This document shows, in pieces, positions 1 to 10,432 of a stretch of DNA of 64,000 nt (positions within the stretch are counted from its first letter, which is position 1; each line of letters opens with the position of its first letter). The DNA comes from Mycobacterium simiae (lineage in GTDB: Bacteria > Actinomycetota > Actinomycetes > Mycobacteriales > Mycobacteriaceae). The notes beneath the pieces are model-generated. The model had not been told where the DNA came from. It did no database searches and saw only the letters and a program-made list of their open reading frames with translations. Position numbers and translations under genes: made by a program. The stretch is taken from positions 3,658,001 to 3,722,000 of the forward strand of contig NZ_AP022568.1 in NCBI RefSeq assembly GCF_010727605.1, given 5' to 3'.

Positions 1-721
1 GCTGTTGCAGTCGCGCCTCGCGCTGCGCGCGGTCGTTGGCGAAGGCAACACCCTTGGCGAGTTCCTGATTGTGCAGCGCGGCACTGCCGGTCGGCTGCAC
101 GGCGACCACCTGCGCGCCCCGCGCGGGGTTGCCGCTGGACCCGCCGGTCAGCGCCGACGCGTTGGCGGTCAGCACCGTCTCGGCGTTGGTGGTGTCGGAG
201 TGGCTGGTCGCGGTGTGCGCGGCGGCGGCCGCCGCACCGGCGGCCATCGCCGAGATCAGCAGGCGGCCGCGGGCTGCGCTGGTCGGCTGCTTGCGGTGCT
301 GCCCGCCGCGCCGCGTCACGCCGAAAACGTCCGTTGTCGCCACGTCGGTGGGCCGCGAGTCGACGTCGAATGTGTCGGCGATCCGCAGCGCGACCCCGCC
401 GCCGGCCGCGGAGGTGGGGGCGACCAGTCGCAGCGGGGTCAGGTCGTCGATTGCGTGCAGGTCGTCGAGCTCCGGCGCCAACAGCACCCGGGCTTCGTAG
501 TCAAAAGGTGAGTCGTTACTAAGGTCCAGCTCGGCGAGCTCGACTGAGTCCACGAATTCGAGGTCGTCGAAGTCGAAGCCGTCCAGCGGCAGGATCTCGG
601 TGACTTCGTTGCGGTGAGGTTGAGTCCAGCGGTCGCGGTGGTGACGACCAGCTCCCGACGACGCAGGAGAACGAACAAGACTGTGCTGGGACAACCTGGA
701 ATGTCCTCGTATCGTGACCAT
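1..721 (-). CDS. N-terminal 240 residues of an Rv0950c-type envelope protein (probable M23 peptidase), cut by the window edge
   Basis: The reading frame opens with an ATG at 719-721 (MVTIRGHS...) and stays open to base 1, so the C-terminus lies outside. The visible part has a basic start, an acidic stretch rich in Asp, Glu and Leu (about residues 40-100), a basic patch and a hydrophobic Ala-rich segment at about residues 150-170 ([16 protein letters not shown]) that looks like a membrane anchor or uncleaved signal, then a segment rich in Ala and polar residues. Gene order next to sucC on the opposite strand matches Rv0950c of M. tuberculosis, which is annotated as a possible M23 metallopeptidase. 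The peptidase domain itself is not in the window, so the function rests on synteny. Confidence 0.75.
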   Translation of the reverse strand, partial: MVTIRGHSRLSQHSLVRSPASSGAGRHHRDRWTQPHRNEVTEILPLDGFDFDDLEFVDSVELAELDLSNDSPFDYEARVLLAPELDDLHAIDDLTPLRLVAPTSAAGGGVALRIADTFDVDSRPTDVATTDVFGVTRRGGQHRKQPTSAARGRLLISAMAAGAAAAAAHTATSHSDTTNAETVLTANASALTGGSSGNPARGAQVVAVQPTGSAALHNQELAKGVAFANDRAQREARLQQ

Positions 722-870
722 AACGTTATCTGGACCCTGAGACGGTATCCGTTGAGCGAACCGGCTGGCAACCTCGCAGCCGGATTGTGAACTGGATCAC
801 GTTTAACGCCCACCCGGCGTCTCGTGACCTGAGCCACATCGGTGGATGCGGCGGTGGGACCCGTTTACGG

Positions 871-888
871 GGTGGATAAAGTTCCACC
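871..888. promoter_or_regulatory. Inverted repeat in the divergent Rv0950c-like/sucC promoter region
   Basis: Perfect 6-bp arms GGTGGA and TCCACC are separated by TAAAGT. The repeat lies about 70 bp upstream of sucC in the 238-bp divergent region 722-959. The central GGATAAAGT also resembles a -10 element, so a bound protein would cover a promoter. No regulator is identifiable from the site. Confidence 0.3.
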
Positions 889-959
889 GTGCGAGTTGCC
901 GAATCCGGCGTCGCCCAGCTGTAGGCCTTGCAAACAACTCGAGCGAAGACAGTGAGTTC

Positions 960-2123
960 ATGGACCTTTTCGAGTATCAAGCGAAAGAACTGTTCGTTAA
1001 GCACAACGTACCTACCTCGCCCGGGCGGGTAACCGACACCGCCGAGGGTGCGAAGCAGATCGCGACCGAAGTCGGGGCGCCGGTGATGGTCAAGGCGCAG
1101 GTCAAGGTTGGCGGCCGGGGCAAGGCCGGCGGCGTCAAATACGCCGCGACGCCCGACGACGCTTACGAGCACGCCAAGAACATCCTCGGCCTGGACATTA
1201 AGGGCCACATCGTGAAGAAGTTGCTGGTCGCCGAGGCCAGTGAGATTGCCGAGGAGTACTACGTCTCGTTCCTGCTCGATCGCGCCAACCGCACTTACCT
1301 GGCGATGTGTTCCGTCGAGGGCGGTATGGAAATCGAAGAGGTGGCCGCCACCAAGCCCGAGCGGTTGGCGAAGGTTCCGGTGAGCGCCGTCAAGGGCGTC
1401 GACCTCGCATTCGCCCGCTCCATCGCCGAGCAGGGCCACCTGCCGGCCGAGGTGCTCGACGCCGCCGCGGTGACCATCCAGAAACTGTGGGAGCTCTTCG
1501 TCGCCGAGGACGCCACCCTGGTTGAGGTCAACCCGCTGGTGCGGACCCCGGATGACCAAATCCTGGCGCTGGACGGCAAGGTCACCCTGGACGCCAACGC
1601 CGACTTCCGTCAGCCCGGTCACGCCGAGTTCGAGGATCGCGACGCCACCGACCCGCTGGAGCTCAAGGCCAAGGAGCACGACCTCAACTACGTCAAGCTG
1701 GACGGCTCGGTCGGCATCATCGGTAACGGCGCGGGTCTGGTGATGTCGACGCTCGATGTGGTGGCCTACGCCGGTGAGAAGCACGGCGGGGTGAAGCCGG
1801 CCAACTTCCTGGACATCGGCGGCGGCGCTTCAGCGGAGGTGATGGCCGCGGGGCTGGACGTGATTTTGAACGACAAGCAGGTCAAAAGCGTCTTCGTCAA
1901 CGTGTTCGGCGGCATCACCAGCTGCGACGCCGTCGCCAACGGGATCGTGACCGCATTGAACATGCTCGGTGACGAGGCCAACAAGCCGCTCGTGGTGCGG
2001 CTCGACGGCAACAACGTCGACGAGGGCCGTCAAATCCTTGCCCAAGCCAACCACCCGCTGGTGATCCAGGCCGAGACCATGGACGCTGGCGCCGACAAAG
2101 CCGCCGAGCTGGCGAACAAGTAA
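960..2123 (+). CDS. sucC: Succinate-CoA ligase (ADP-forming), beta subunit
   Basis: This cytosolic TCA-cycle enzyme makes succinate and ATP from succinyl-CoA together with SucD. The protein starts [12 protein letters not shown], the normal N-terminus of the family, and is 387 aa, the usual length. An in-frame upstream extension to 846 exists, but it is not protein-like and is rejected. The ATP-grasp half is followed by the CoA-ligase half, which contains [23 protein letters not shown] and the typical [13 protein letters not shown] segment. sucD follows after 12 bp, so the two are cotranscribed. Confidence 0.97.
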   Translation: MDLFEYQAKELFVKHNVPTSPGRVTDTAEGAKQIATEVGAPVMVKAQVKVGGRGKAGGVKYAATPDDAYEHAKNILGLDIKGHIVKKLLVAEASEIAEEYYVSFLLDRANRTYLAMCSVEGGMEIEEVAATKPERLAKVPVSAVKGVDLAFARSIAEQGHLPAEVLDAAAVTIQKLWELFVAEDATLVEVNPLVRTPDDQILALDGKVTLDANADFRQPGHAEFEDRDATDPLELKAKEHDLNYVKLDGSVGIIGNGAGLVMSTLDVVAYAGEKHGGVKPANFLDIGGGASAEVMAAGLDVILNDKQVKSVFVNVFGGITSCDAVANGIVTALNMLGDEANKPLVVRLDGNNVDEGRQILAQANHPLVIQAETMDAGADKAAELANK

Positions 2124-2135
2124 GGGAGCCAAGCC

Positions 2136-3038
2136 ATGTCGATCTTTTTGAACAAAGACTCGAAGGTCATCGTCCAGGGCATCACCGGCGGCGAAGGGAC
2201 CAAGCACACCGCACTGATGCTCAAGGCCGGCACCCAGGTGGTCGGCGGCGTCAACGCCCGCAAGGCGGGCACCACCGTGTCGCACGTGGACCCGGTCGGC
2301 AAGAACGTCGAGCTGCCGGTGTTCGGCTCGGTTGCCGAGGCGATGAAGGAGACCGGCGCCGACGTGTCGGTTGTCTTTGTGCCGCCGAAGTTCGCCAAGG
2401 ACGCGATCATCGAGGCCATCGATGCCGAGATTCCGCTGCTGGTGGTCATCACCGAAGGAATTCCGGTGCAAGACAGCGCCTATGCCTGGGCTTACAACCT
2501 CGAGAAGGGCCCGAAGACACGGATCATCGGGCCGAACTGCCCCGGCATCATCACGCCGGGCGAGGCGTTGGCCGGCATCACCCCGGCTAACATCAGCGGC
2601 TCCGGTCCAGTCGGGCTGGTGTCCAAGTCGGGCACTCTGACCTACCAGATGATGTACGAACTGCGCGATTTCGGCTTCTCCACCTCGATCGGTATCGGTG
2701 GCGACCCGGTGATCGGGACCACGCACATCGACGCCATCGAGGCGTTCGAAAAGGACCCCGACACCAAGGTCATCGTGATGATCGGTGAGATCGGCGGTGA
2801 CGCCGAGGAGCGGGCCGCCGAGTACATCAAGGCCAACGTGTCCAAGCCGGTCGTCGGCTACGTCGCGGGATTCACCGCCCCGGAAGGCAAGACGATGGGC
2901 CACGCCGGCGCCATCGTGTCCGGCTCGTCGGGCACCGCCGCCGCCAAGAAGGAGGCGCTGGAGGCCGCGGGGGTCAAGGTGGGCAAGACGCCGTCGGAGA
3001 CCGCGGAGCTGGCCCGGGAAATCCTGCAGAACCTGTAG
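2136..3038 (+). CDS. sucD: Succinate-CoA ligase, alpha subunit
   Basis: This is the partner of SucC; it binds CoA and carries the phosphohistidine. The 300-aa protein has the CoA-binding N-terminus ([15 protein letters not shown]), the [14 protein letters not shown] motif and the active-site histidine in [10 protein letters not shown] (His256 by my count). The ribosome binding site AGGGAG lies just after the sucC stop. The length and order are those of the mycobacterial operon. Confidence 0.97.
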   Translation: MSIFLNKDSKVIVQGITGGEGTKHTALMLKAGTQVVGGVNARKAGTTVSHVDPVGKNVELPVFGSVAEAMKETGADVSVVFVPPKFAKDAIIEAIDAEIPLLVVITEGIPVQDSAYAWAYNLEKGPKTRIIGPNCPGIITPGEALAGITPANISGSGPVGLVSKSGTLTYQMMYELRDFGFSTSIGIGGDPVIGTTHIDAIEAFEKDPDTKVIVMIGEIGGDAEERAAEYIKANVSKPVVGYVAGFTAPEGKTMGHAGAIVSGSSGTAAAKKEALEAAGVKVGKTPSETAELAREILQNL

Positions 3039-3056
3039 GCCCGCCGCGCGGGGCCT
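3037..3056 (+). terminator. Stem-loop directly after sucD
   Basis: AGGCCC and GGGCCT form a 6-bp GC-rich stem with an 8-nt loop that overlaps the sucD stop codon. No U-tract follows, which is common for mycobacterial terminators. A second GC stem (3050-3055 with 3069-3074) could compete with it. Confidence 0.35.
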
Positions 3057-3098
3057 CGATTTGGCCGGGGCCCCGACTCTGCGGTAGATAGTTGGTCT

Positions 3099-4637
3099 AT
3101 GAATCTCGACCCGAACACCCCCGTCGTCGTCGGGGTGGGGCAGTTCACCGAGCGCATCGAGGACTCCGGCTATCGCGGGATGTCGTCAGTGGAGCTAGCG
3201 ACCGAGGCCGCCCGGGCTGCCCTGCATGACTGCGGGGCGGACGTCACCGCGGTAGCCGCCGCCATCGACACCGTCGCCGCGATCCGGCAGTTCGAGCTGT
3301 CCGGGCGCACCCCGGCGCCGATGGGCAAGTCGACGAACTACCCACGGTCGGTGGCTCAGCGCATCGGTGCCGCGCCGGCGCGGGCGATTCTCGAGCCCAT
3401 CGGCGGTCAGGGTCCACAACATCTGGTCACCGAGTTCGCCGGTGTCATCGCCGCCGGCGGGGCGGAGGTCGTGATGATCTTCGGCTCCGAAAACACTTCC
3501 AGCATCCGGTATTTCGCCGACCGCGAGAAGCCGGACCATTCCGAGACGGTCGAGGGTTCCCTCGAGGACCGGGGGTTCGGCTACGAGGGCCTGTTCGACG
3601 ACTACACCGTCGCCCATGGCCTCGTCGGGGCGCCCGCCCAGTACGCGCTGCTGGAAAATGCGCGCCGCAGCCGGCTGGGATTGAGCGTCGCGGACTACCG
3701 CCGCCGGATGGGCGAGCTCTTCGCCCCGTTCACCAAGGTGGCGGCGAAGAACCCGTTCGCGTCGGCCCCGGTGGAGCGCACCGTCGACGAACTGATCACC
3801 GTGACCGCGTCCAACCGGATGATCTGCGATCCCTACCCGCGACTGCTGGTGGCCCGTGACCAGGTCAACCAGGGTGCGGCCGCGCTGCTGATGTCGGTGG
3901 CCGCCGCCCGCCGACTGGGCGTGCCCGACGAGCGTTGGGTGTACCTGCACGGCCACGCCGACATGGTGGACCAGCCGCTGCTGGACCGCCTCGACCTGAC
4001 CCACAACTCGGCCTCGGTGCTGGCGGTACGCGAGGCGCTCGCGGGCGCCGGTGTCGGCATCGACGACATTGCCACCTTCGACCTCTACAGCTGCTTCCCG
4101 GTGCCGGTGTTCAACTTCTGCGACGGGATCGGTTTGGCCACCGACGACCCGCGCGGGCTGACGCTCACCGGCGGCCTGCCGTACTTCGGGGGACCGGGCA
4201 ACAACTACTCACTGCACGCCATTGCCGAGACGGTCAGCGAAATGCGGGACCTGCCAGGACAATTCGGCCTGGTCGCGGCCAATGGCGGGATCATGAGCAA
4301 GTACTCCGTGGGCGTGTACTCGACCACGCCGGTCAACTTCAAGCCCGACAACAGCGCCGCCCTGCGCGCCGAGGTCGCTGCGCGTCCCAAGATGCCGGTG
4401 ACCGTCAAGGCCGACGGCCGGGCAACCATCGAGACCTATACGGTGCGCTACGACTGGCCGGTACGCACCGGGCTCATCATCGGGCGCCTCGACGACGACG
4501 GCAGCCGCTTCTTGGCGTTGACCGAGGACCCCGATTTGGTAGGGCTACTCAGCGACGGCGAGCCGCTCGGCGCGCCGATCGTGGTGCGGTCGACAGCCAA
4601 GGACAACGCGGAGAACAACCGGGCCGCGCTGGCCTGA
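3099..4637 (+). CDS. Thiolase-like protein type 1 (SCP-x-like thiolase fold with added C-terminal domain)
   Basis: The 512-aa protein has a thiolase fold followed by about 100 extra C-terminal residues (from PVTVKADGRATIETYTVRY), the layout of mycobacterial TLP1 proteins. The nucleophilic cysteine found near residue 90 of true thiolases is absent (the region reads ILEPIGGQGPQHL). The second catalytic cysteine region reads LVAANGGIMSKYS, also without Cys. A His remains in GGPGNNYSLHAI. It probably binds CoA esters but is unlikely to be a standard acetyl-CoA acetyltransferase. It lies 60 bp after sucD, a place where M. tuberculosis has no gene, and converges with the LLM gene 4 bp away. Confidence 0.85.
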   Translation: MNLDPNTPVVVGVGQFTERIEDSGYRGMSSVELATEAARAALHDCGADVTAVAAAIDTVAAIRQFELSGRTPAPMGKSTNYPRSVAQRIGAAPARAILEPIGGQGPQHLVTEFAGVIAAGGAEVVMIFGSENTSSIRYFADREKPDHSETVEGSLEDRGFGYEGLFDDYTVAHGLVGAPAQYALLENARRSRLGLSVADYRRRMGELFAPFTKVAAKNPFASAPVERTVDELITVTASNRMICDPYPRLLVARDQVNQGAAALLMSVAAARRLGVPDERWVYLHGHADMVDQPLLDRLDLTHNSASVLAVREALAGAGVGIDDIATFDLYSCFPVPVFNFCDGIGLATDDPRGLTLTGGLPYFGGPGNNYSLHAIAETVSEMRDLPGQFGLVAANGGIMSKYSVGVYSTTPVNFKPDNSAALRAEVAARPKMPVTVKADGRATIETYTVRYDWPVRTGLIIGRLDDDGSRFLALTEDPDLVGLLSDGEPLGAPIVVRSTAKDNAENNRAALA

Positions 4638-4641
4638 GCGT

Positions 4642-5490
4642 CTACACCAGGGCAGCCAGCTTGCCCGCCAGCCGCTCGACGTAGGCGGAGACCTCGTCTA
4701 CGGGCTTGTCCGGCAGACCGAACAGCACCTCGGTCACCCCGAGTTCGGACCAATGTGCCAGTTTTTCAGGCACCGGTTTGAAGTCCAGCGCGACGATCTG
4801 GGGGGCGCCGTCGCGGCCGGCCGCGGCCCACGTGTCCTGCAACAACTTCACCGGCTCGTCGATGTTGAAGTCACGCGGCGTGGTGATCCAGCCATCGGCG
4901 CTGCGCGCGATCCACTTGAAGTTCTTCTCGGTGCCCGCCGCACCCACCAGCACCGGGATATGCGACTGCACCGGCTTCGGCCAGGCCCAGCTCGGACCGA
5001 ACTTGACGAACTCGCCGTCGTATTGGGCTTCTTCCTGCGTCCACAGCGCCCGCATGGCTTCCAGGTACTCGCGCAGCATGGTCCGCCGGCGCGCCGGCGG
5101 CACGTTGTGGTCGGCCAGTTCGTCGGTGTTCCAACCGAACCCGACGCCCACACTGACCCGTCCGCCGGACAGATGGTCCAGGGTGGCGATGCTTTTCGCC
5201 AGCGTGATCGGGTCGTGCTCGACGGGCAGCGCGACCGCGGTGGACAGTCGCACCCGCGAGGTGACCGCGCACGCCGCGCCCAGACTGACCCACGGGTCCA
5301 GCGTGCGCATGTAGCGGTCGTCGGGCAGCGATTCGTCGCCCGTCGTGGGATGGGCCGCCTCGCGCTTGATCGGGATGTGAGTGTGTTCTGGCACGTAGAA
5401 CGTTGTGAAGCCATGGTCGTCGGCGAGTTTGGCCGCGGCCGCCGGGGCGATGCCCCGATCACTGGTGAAAAGCACGAGCCCGTAATCCAT
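4642..5490 (-). CDS. LLM class (probably F420-dependent) oxidoreductase, Rv0953c orthologue
   Basis: This is a 282-aa luciferase-like monooxygenase-family barrel, the same length as Rv0953c. Visible family segments are DYGLVLFTSDRGI at the start, VPEHTHIP, LSTAVALPVEHDP, LDHLSGGRVSVGVGFGWN and VLVGAAGTEKNFKWIARSADGW. Mycobacterial members of this branch usually use F420 and act on lipid-like substrates; the cofactor is inferred. A KstR-type palindrome lies 10 bp upstream of the start, so it probably belongs to the sterol-responsive regulon. Confidence 0.9.
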   Translation of the reverse strand: MDYGLVLFTSDRGIAPAAAAKLADDHGFTTFYVPEHTHIPIKREAAHPTTGDESLPDDRYMRTLDPWVSLGAACAVTSRVRLSTAVALPVEHDPITLAKSIATLDHLSGGRVSVGVGFGWNTDELADHNVPPARRRTMLREYLEAMRALWTQEEAQYDGEFVKFGPSWAWPKPVQSHIPVLVGAAGTEKNFKWIARSADGWITTPRDFNIDEPVKLLQDTWAAAGRDGAPQIVALDFKPVPEKLAHWSELGVTEVLFGLPDKPVDEVSAYVERLAGKLAALV

Positions 5491-5499
5491 GCACAGAAT

Positions 5500-5513
5500 T
5501 AGAACGTGTTCTA
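5500..5513. promoter_or_regulatory. KstR-type operator
   Basis: The sequence TAGAACGTGTTCTA is a perfect 14-bp palindrome that fits the published KstR consensus TnnAACnnGTTnnA exactly. It is immediately upstream of the LLM oxidoreductase gene on the minus strand. KstR is the TetR-family repressor of cholesterol catabolism in mycobacteria, and its own gene is not in this window. Confidence 0.8.
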
Positions 5514-5774
5514 CCTCTGTGGAGCAAGCGGCCCCCGCTACGTCGACCCGCAGACGGGCCGCTGAGACGATCGCTCCTGGTCGCGCCTAGGGGCCGGTCG
5601 CTCCCGCGCACCCGCTCGAACGTGCGCTAGCGTGGTTGATCGGTCGCGCGTAACGCAAACGCGGGCACGCCCTGGCGTCACCGACGGGCGAGCCCTGCAG
5701 ACACGGCGTCGCACTGCAGCAGTGACGTCGCGCCCGACGAGGTCTTGAAGGCACTGGAAGCAACAGGAGGAGTC

Positions 5775-6629
5775 ATGACCTACTCGCCCGGGAATCCCGG
5801 CTATCCGCAAGCGCAGCCAGGCGGCTCCTACCCAGGCGCCACACCGTCGTTCGCGAAAACCGACGACGGGGAAAGCAAGCTTCCCCTCTACGTCAACATC
5901 GCGGTGGTGGTGCTCGGTCTGGCGGTGTACCTGCTGAACTTCGGGCCCACGTTCGTGCTCAGCGCCGACCTCGGCCCGGCCTCCGGTGGACGCGCCGGTG
6001 ACGCAGGCACCGCGGTCCTGGTCGCCGTCCTGGCCACGCTGCTCGCGGCGCTGAGCCTGTTGCCCAAGGCGAAGAACTACGCGGGCGTTGTCGCGGCCAT
6101 CGCCACGCTCGGGGCACTGCTGTCGATTTCGGAAGTCATCAACACCCCGGCCGGATTCGCGGTCGGCTGGGCCATGTGGCCGCTGGTCGCCTGCAGTGTC
6201 CTGCAGGCCATCGCCGCCATCGTCGTGCTGCTGTTGGACGCCGGCGTCATCACCCCGCCGCCGCCGCGGCCCAAGTACGACCCGTACGCGCAGTACGGCC
6301 AATACGGTCAGTACGGCCAGCAGTACGGGGGACAGCAGCAGCACAGCGGCTACTACGGCCAACAAGGTCCGCAGCAGCACAACCCACAAAGCTATGGGTC
6401 GCAATACGGCGGATACTCCTCGAGCGCTCCGACACAGAGTGCGATCCCGACGACCGGTGGATTCGGCGCCCAATCCGCGCAGCCGGGGCCCCAGCCGGCG
6501 GCAGGCCACCAGGGTCCGTCGACGCCGCCGACCGGGTTCCCGAGCTTCAGCCCCCCGCCCGCTGCCGGCGGAACGCCCGAACAAGGTGGCGACCAGCCCT
6601 CGTCTCCCTCTGGACCGGCCCCGGCCTAA
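5775..6629 (+). CDS. Rv0954-like membrane protein (34-kDa antigen family, DUF5336)
   Basis: The start is the ATG at 5775 because AGGAGG lies at 5765-5770 and the protein then begins [12 protein letters not shown] as in its relatives; an upstream in-frame ATG at 5745 has no such support. Of 284 residues, 1-35 are Gly/Pro/Tyr-rich. Four hydrophobic segments follow (roughly 43-66, 78-98, 106-124, 133-157). The C-terminal 120 residues are low complexity, with [20 protein letters not shown] repeats and then Pro/Gly/Ser. The family is a mycobacterial cell-envelope antigen of unclear function. perM follows in the same direction. Confidence 0.9.
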   Translation: MTYSPGNPGYPQAQPGGSYPGATPSFAKTDDGESKLPLYVNIAVVVLGLAVYLLNFGPTFVLSADLGPASGGRAGDAGTAVLVAVLATLLAALSLLPKAKNYAGVVAAIATLGALLSISEVINTPAGFAVGWAMWPLVACSVLQAIAAIVVLLLDAGVITPPPPRPKYDPYAQYGQYGQYGQQYGGQQQHSGYYGQQGPQQHNPQSYGSQYGGYSSSAPTQSAIPTTGGFGAQSAQPGPQPAAGHQGPSTPPTGFPSFSPPPAAGGTPEQGGDQPSSPSGPAPA

Positions 6630-6668
6630 CCGAGGGCTCTCGCGCCTCGTCGGGCCCGTGCGCCAGAA

Positions 6669-8057
6669 GTGAAAACGGTGTCAGAAAGCGAGGACAACCG
6701 GGCAGCGGGTGCCCGCCAGGCGCGGGACCTCGTCCGGGTCGCGTTCGGCCCGGCTGTCCTGGCCCTGATGGTCATCGCCGCGGTCACCTTATTGCAGCTG
6801 CTGATCGCCAACAGCGACATGACCGGCGCGCTGGGGGCGATCGCCAGCATCTGGCTGGGCGTGCACGCGGTACCGATCTCGATTGGCGGCCGCGAGCTGG
6901 GTGTATTGCCGCTGCTGCCAATCCTGCTGATGGTCTGGGCGACCGCGCGTACCACCGCGCGCGCCACCACCCGGTACTCCTCGTGGCTGGTGATCCGATG
7001 GGTTGTCGCGTCCGCGCTGGGCGGGCCGCTGTTGATAGCGGCGATCGCGCTGGCGGTGATTCACGACGCCTCGACGGTGCTGACTGAGCTGCAGACGCCC
7101 AGCGCGCTGCGCGCGTTCGTCAGTGTCCTGGCGGTGCACGCTGCGGGTGCGGCGATCGGGGTGGGTTCTCGGGTCGGTCGACGGGCACTGGCGGCGGCAT
7201 CGTTGCCCTGGTGGCTGGGCGATTCATTGCGTGCGGCCACGGCCGGCGTATTGGCGCTGACTGGGTTGTCGGGCTTGGTGACCGCCGGATCGCTGGTCGT
7301 GCACTGGTCGACGATGCAAGACCTGTTCGGCATCACCGATTCCATCTTCGGGCAGTTCAGCCTGACTGTGCTCGCGGTGCTATACGCACCCAACGTCATC
7401 GTCGGCACGTCGGCGGTCGCGGTCGGATCCAGCGCCCATCTCGGGTTCGCGACGTTCAGCTCGTTCACCGTGTTCGGCGGTGACATCCCGGCGCTGCCCA
7501 TCTTGGCGGCAGCCCCGACGCCGCCGTTGGGACCGGTGTGGGTGGCGCTGCTGATTCTGGGGGCGTGCTCGGGTGTGGCCGTCGGTCAGCAATGCGCCCG
7601 GCACCCCCTTCCTCCGGTTCCCGCGCTGCTCAAGCTGCTCGCCGCCGCCGCGGCCGGCGCCTCGGTGATGTCGCTTTTGGCCCTGGGCGGCAGCGGGCGG
7701 TTGGGCAACTTCGGCGAGGTGGGCGTCGACCAGGGTGCGCTGTGGATCGGCACCTTCTTCTGGTTCGCGGTGATCGGCTCGATCACGGTGGTGATGACCG
7801 GCGGAATCAGGCGCCGGCCCCGCCGTCCCAGACAGAAGCGCCCGGCGGCGTCTCCCGTTGAGGAGCCCATCCTCGATGAGCCCGGCGTCGACGAATCGGT
7901 GCCCCACGACTTTCACGAGCCCGGCTTTCAAGAACCCGACTTTCACGAGCCCGGCCACGCCGAAGATCCGGTGCCCGAAGAATCCGACCAACCCGCGGAA
8001 TCCGACCAACCCGCCGACTCCGAGCGGCGCATCGCCGAACACGAGACCGAGGATTAG
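6669..8057 (+). CDS. perM: PerM-type cell-division membrane protein (Rv0955)
   Basis: The 462-aa polytopic membrane protein has many hydrophobic segments (about residues 25-400). Its cytosolic C-terminus (about 400-462) is acidic and repetitive, with [17 protein letters not shown] and similar units. Position after the Rv0954 homologue and before purN matches Rv0955. Published work names Rv0955 PerM, needed for division under low magnesium and for chronic infection in mice. The first ATG has no strong Shine-Dalgarno but gives the expected length. Confidence 0.88.
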   Translation: MKTVSESEDNRAAGARQARDLVRVAFGPAVLALMVIAAVTLLQLLIANSDMTGALGAIASIWLGVHAVPISIGGRELGVLPLLPILLMVWATARTTARATTRYSSWLVIRWVVASALGGPLLIAAIALAVIHDASTVLTELQTPSALRAFVSVLAVHAAGAAIGVGSRVGRRALAAASLPWWLGDSLRAATAGVLALTGLSGLVTAGSLVVHWSTMQDLFGITDSIFGQFSLTVLAVLYAPNVIVGTSAVAVGSSAHLGFATFSSFTVFGGDIPALPILAAAPTPPLGPVWVALLILGACSGVAVGQQCARHPLPPVPALLKLLAAAAAGASVMSLLALGGSGRLGNFGEVGVDQGALWIGTFFWFAVIGSITVVMTGGIRRRPRRPRQKRPAASPVEEPILDEPGVDESVPHDFHEPGFQEPDFHEPGHAEDPVPEESDQPAESDQPADSERRIAEHETED

Positions 8058-8140
8058 CTGAACGGCCTCGCGGCGGCCGGCCACCCGGCGTCCGGCCGGT
8101 CGTATCGTCGGTCCGGCATGGTCATTAGTAGGCTCGCGAT

Positions 8141-8788
8141 GTGGTCGAACCGCTGCACGTACCCCCCAGTGCGCCGGCGCGACTGGTGGTGCTGGCATCG
8201 GGCACCGGATCGCTGCTGAGTTCCCTGCTGGCCGCGGCCGTCGATGATTTCCCGGCGCGCGTCGTCGCCGTCGGCGTGGACCGCGATTGCCGGGCCGCCG
8301 AGATCGCCGCGGCCGCGTCGGTGCCCACCTACACCGTGCGGCTCGGCGACTTTTCGAGCCGCGAAGCGTGGGACGCCGCCATCACCGAGGCCACCGCCGC
8401 GCATGCGCCCGATCTGATCGTCTCGGCAGGATTCATGAAGATCCTTGGGCCGCAGTTTCTTTCACGATACTTTGGACGAACTTTGAATACGCATCCAGCG
8501 CTGTTGCCTGCGTTCGCGGGAGCTCATGCCGTTCCCGACGCGCTGGCTTACGGTGTCAAGGTCACCGGCTGTACGGTGCACCTGGTTGACGCCGGCATGG
8601 ACACCGGGCCGATTTTGGCGCAGGAACCCATTGCGGTGCTCGACGGCGACACCGAGGAGACTTTGCACGAACGCATCAAGGTCGTCGAGCGGCGGCTGCT
8701 GGTGGACGTGGTGGCCGCGATCGCGACGCGCGGCGTGACGGTGGTCGAAAGAACGGCCACGATCGGACGGAAGGCGACCCTGGGATGA
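8141..8788 (+). CDS. purN: Phosphoribosylglycinamide formyltransferase
   Basis: The enzyme transfers a formyl group from 10-formyl-THF to GAR in purine synthesis. The GTG at 8141 gives 215 aa, identical in length to the M. tuberculosis protein, with [15 protein letters not shown] at the start. Catalytic signatures are LNTHPALLP (Asn116, His118 by my count) and [12 protein letters not shown] with the catalytic Asp. The stop overlaps the purH start (ATGA), indicating translational coupling. Confidence 0.97.
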   Translation: MVEPLHVPPSAPARLVVLASGTGSLLSSLLAAAVDDFPARVVAVGVDRDCRAAEIAAAASVPTYTVRLGDFSSREAWDAAITEATAAHAPDLIVSAGFMKILGPQFLSRYFGRTLNTHPALLPAFAGAHAVPDALAYGVKVTGCTVHLVDAGMDTGPILAQEPIAVLDGDTEETLHERIKVVERRLLVDVVAAIATRGVTVVERTATIGRKATLG

Positions 8789-10380
8789 ATACCCCCGTGC
8801 ACACCGACGAGTCGAAGAGAGCGATTCGCCGCGCGTTGATCAGCGTGTACGACAAGACCGGCCTGGTCGAACTCGCCCAGGGGCTGAGCGCGGCGGGTGT
8901 CGAGATCGTCTCCACCGGGTCCACGGCGAAAGCCATTGCCGACAAAGGGATTGCAGTGACTCCGGTGGAGGAGTTGACCGGATTCCCGGAGGTGCTTGAC
9001 GGCCGGGTCAAGACCCTGCACCCGCGGGTGCACGCCGGTCTGCTCGCCGACCTGCGCAAGCCGGAGCACGCCGCGGCGCTCGAGGAGCTGGGCATCGCGG
9101 CCTTCGAGCTGGTCGTGGTCAACCTGTATCCGTTCACCCAGACCGTCGATTCGGGGGCGGGCCTCGACGAATGCGTCGAGCAGATCGACATCGGCGGACC
9201 GTCGATGGTGCGGGCGGCCGCGAAGAACCACCCCAGCGTGGCGGTGGTGGTCGACCCGCTCGGGTATGACGGCGTGTTGGCCGCGACGCGCAACGGCGGA
9301 TTCACCCTCGCCGAGCGTAAGAAGCTGGCGGCGCTGGCCTTTGCGCACACCGCCGAATACGACATCGCCGTGGCGAGCTGGATGGAGACCACCCTGGCGC
9401 CCGAGCATCCGGAGACGACTTTTCCGCGCTGGCTTGGCCACAGCTGGCGGCGTTCGGCAACCCTGCGCTACGGCGAGAACCCGCACCAGCAGGCGGCACT
9501 CTACGTCGATCCGGGCGCGTGGCCGGGGCTGGCGCAGGCCGAACAGTTGCACGGAAAAGAGATGTCCTACAACAACTTCACCGATGCGGACGCCGCCTGG
9601 CGCGCAGCGTTCGATCACGAAGAGACCTGTGTGGCTATCATCAAACACGCCAACCCGTGCGGCATTGCGATCTCGTCGGTGTCGGTCGCCGACGCACACC
9701 GCAAGGCCCACGAGTGCGATCCGCTCAGCGCCTTCGGTGGCGTGATCGCGGCCAACACCGAAGTCAGCCTGGAGATGGCTGAGTATGTCAGCACCATCTT
9801 CACCGAGGTGATCGTGGCGCCGGCGTATGCGCCCGAGGCCATCGAGGTGTTGACCCGCAAGAAAAACATCCGGGTGCTGGTCGCCTCCGAGCCGCTGGCC
9901 GGCGGCTCCGAGGTGCGGCCGGTCAGCGGGGGACTGTTAATGCAACAGCGCGACCAGCTCGACGCGCACGGCGACAACCCGGTGAACTGGACATTGGCCA
10001 CCGGATCGCCCGCCGACCCGGCCACCCTGAGCGATCTGGTCTTTGCGTGGCGTACCTGCCGGGCGGTGAAGTCCAACGCGATCGTGATCGCCTCCGGTGG
10101 CGCCACGATCGGTGTGGGCATGGGGCAGGTCAACCGAGTCGACGCGGCCCGGCTGGCCGTCGAAAGAGGAAATGCGGGCGGCACCGACCGAGTCAGTGGC
10201 GCGGTCGCCGCGTCCGACGCGTTCTTCCCGTTCCCCGACGGGCTGGAGACGCTGGCACGCGCCGGCGTGAGGGCGATCGTGCATCCCGGCGGCTCGGTGC
10301 GCGATGACGAGGTGACCGCGGCGGCCGCCGCGGCCGGCGTCACCGTATACCTCACCGGGGCCCGTCACTTTGCTCACTGA
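8785..10380 (+). CDS. purH: Bifunctional AICAR formyltransferase/IMP cyclohydrolase
   Basis: It carries out the last two steps of IMP synthesis. The 531-aa protein has an N-terminal MGS-like cyclohydrolase domain ([32 protein letters not shown]) and a C-terminal AICAR transformylase domain with the IKHANPCG motif (Lys287-His288). The C-terminus reads [11 protein letters not shown], typical of the family (usually ...MRHFRH). It overlaps purN by 4 bp. Confidence 0.98.
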   Translation: MNTPVHTDESKRAIRRALISVYDKTGLVELAQGLSAAGVEIVSTGSTAKAIADKGIAVTPVEELTGFPEVLDGRVKTLHPRVHAGLLADLRKPEHAAALEELGIAAFELVVVNLYPFTQTVDSGAGLDECVEQIDIGGPSMVRAAAKNHPSVAVVVDPLGYDGVLAATRNGGFTLAERKKLAALAFAHTAEYDIAVASWMETTLAPEHPETTFPRWLGHSWRRSATLRYGENPHQQAALYVDPGAWPGLAQAEQLHGKEMSYNNFTDADAAWRAAFDHEETCVAIIKHANPCGIAISSVSVADAHRKAHECDPLSAFGGVIAANTEVSLEMAEYVSTIFTEVIVAPAYAPEAIEVLTRKKNIRVLVASEPLAGGSEVRPVSGGLLMQQRDQLDAHGDNPVNWTLATGSPADPATLSDLVFAWRTCRAVKSNAIVIASGGATIGVGMGQVNRVDAARLAVERGNAGGTDRVSGAVAASDAFFPFPDGLETLARAGVRAIVHPGGSVRDDEVTAAAAAAGVTVYLTGARHFAH

Positions 10381-10432
10381 AGCTCACGGAACCGCTCACT
10401 GGGTGACGCGGGTGGACGGCGCGTAACTTGGA

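Noticed and set aside
846..959. N-terminal extension of SucC
   Set aside because: The added 38 residues are Arg-rich and unlike the family; [12 protein letters not shown] is the universal SucC start.
5538..6584. 348-codon frame antisense to the Rv0954-like gene
   Set aside because: It has Arg/Gly-rich shadow composition and would run over the KstR-side promoter region; the plus-strand gene has a Shine-Dalgarno sequence and known synteny.
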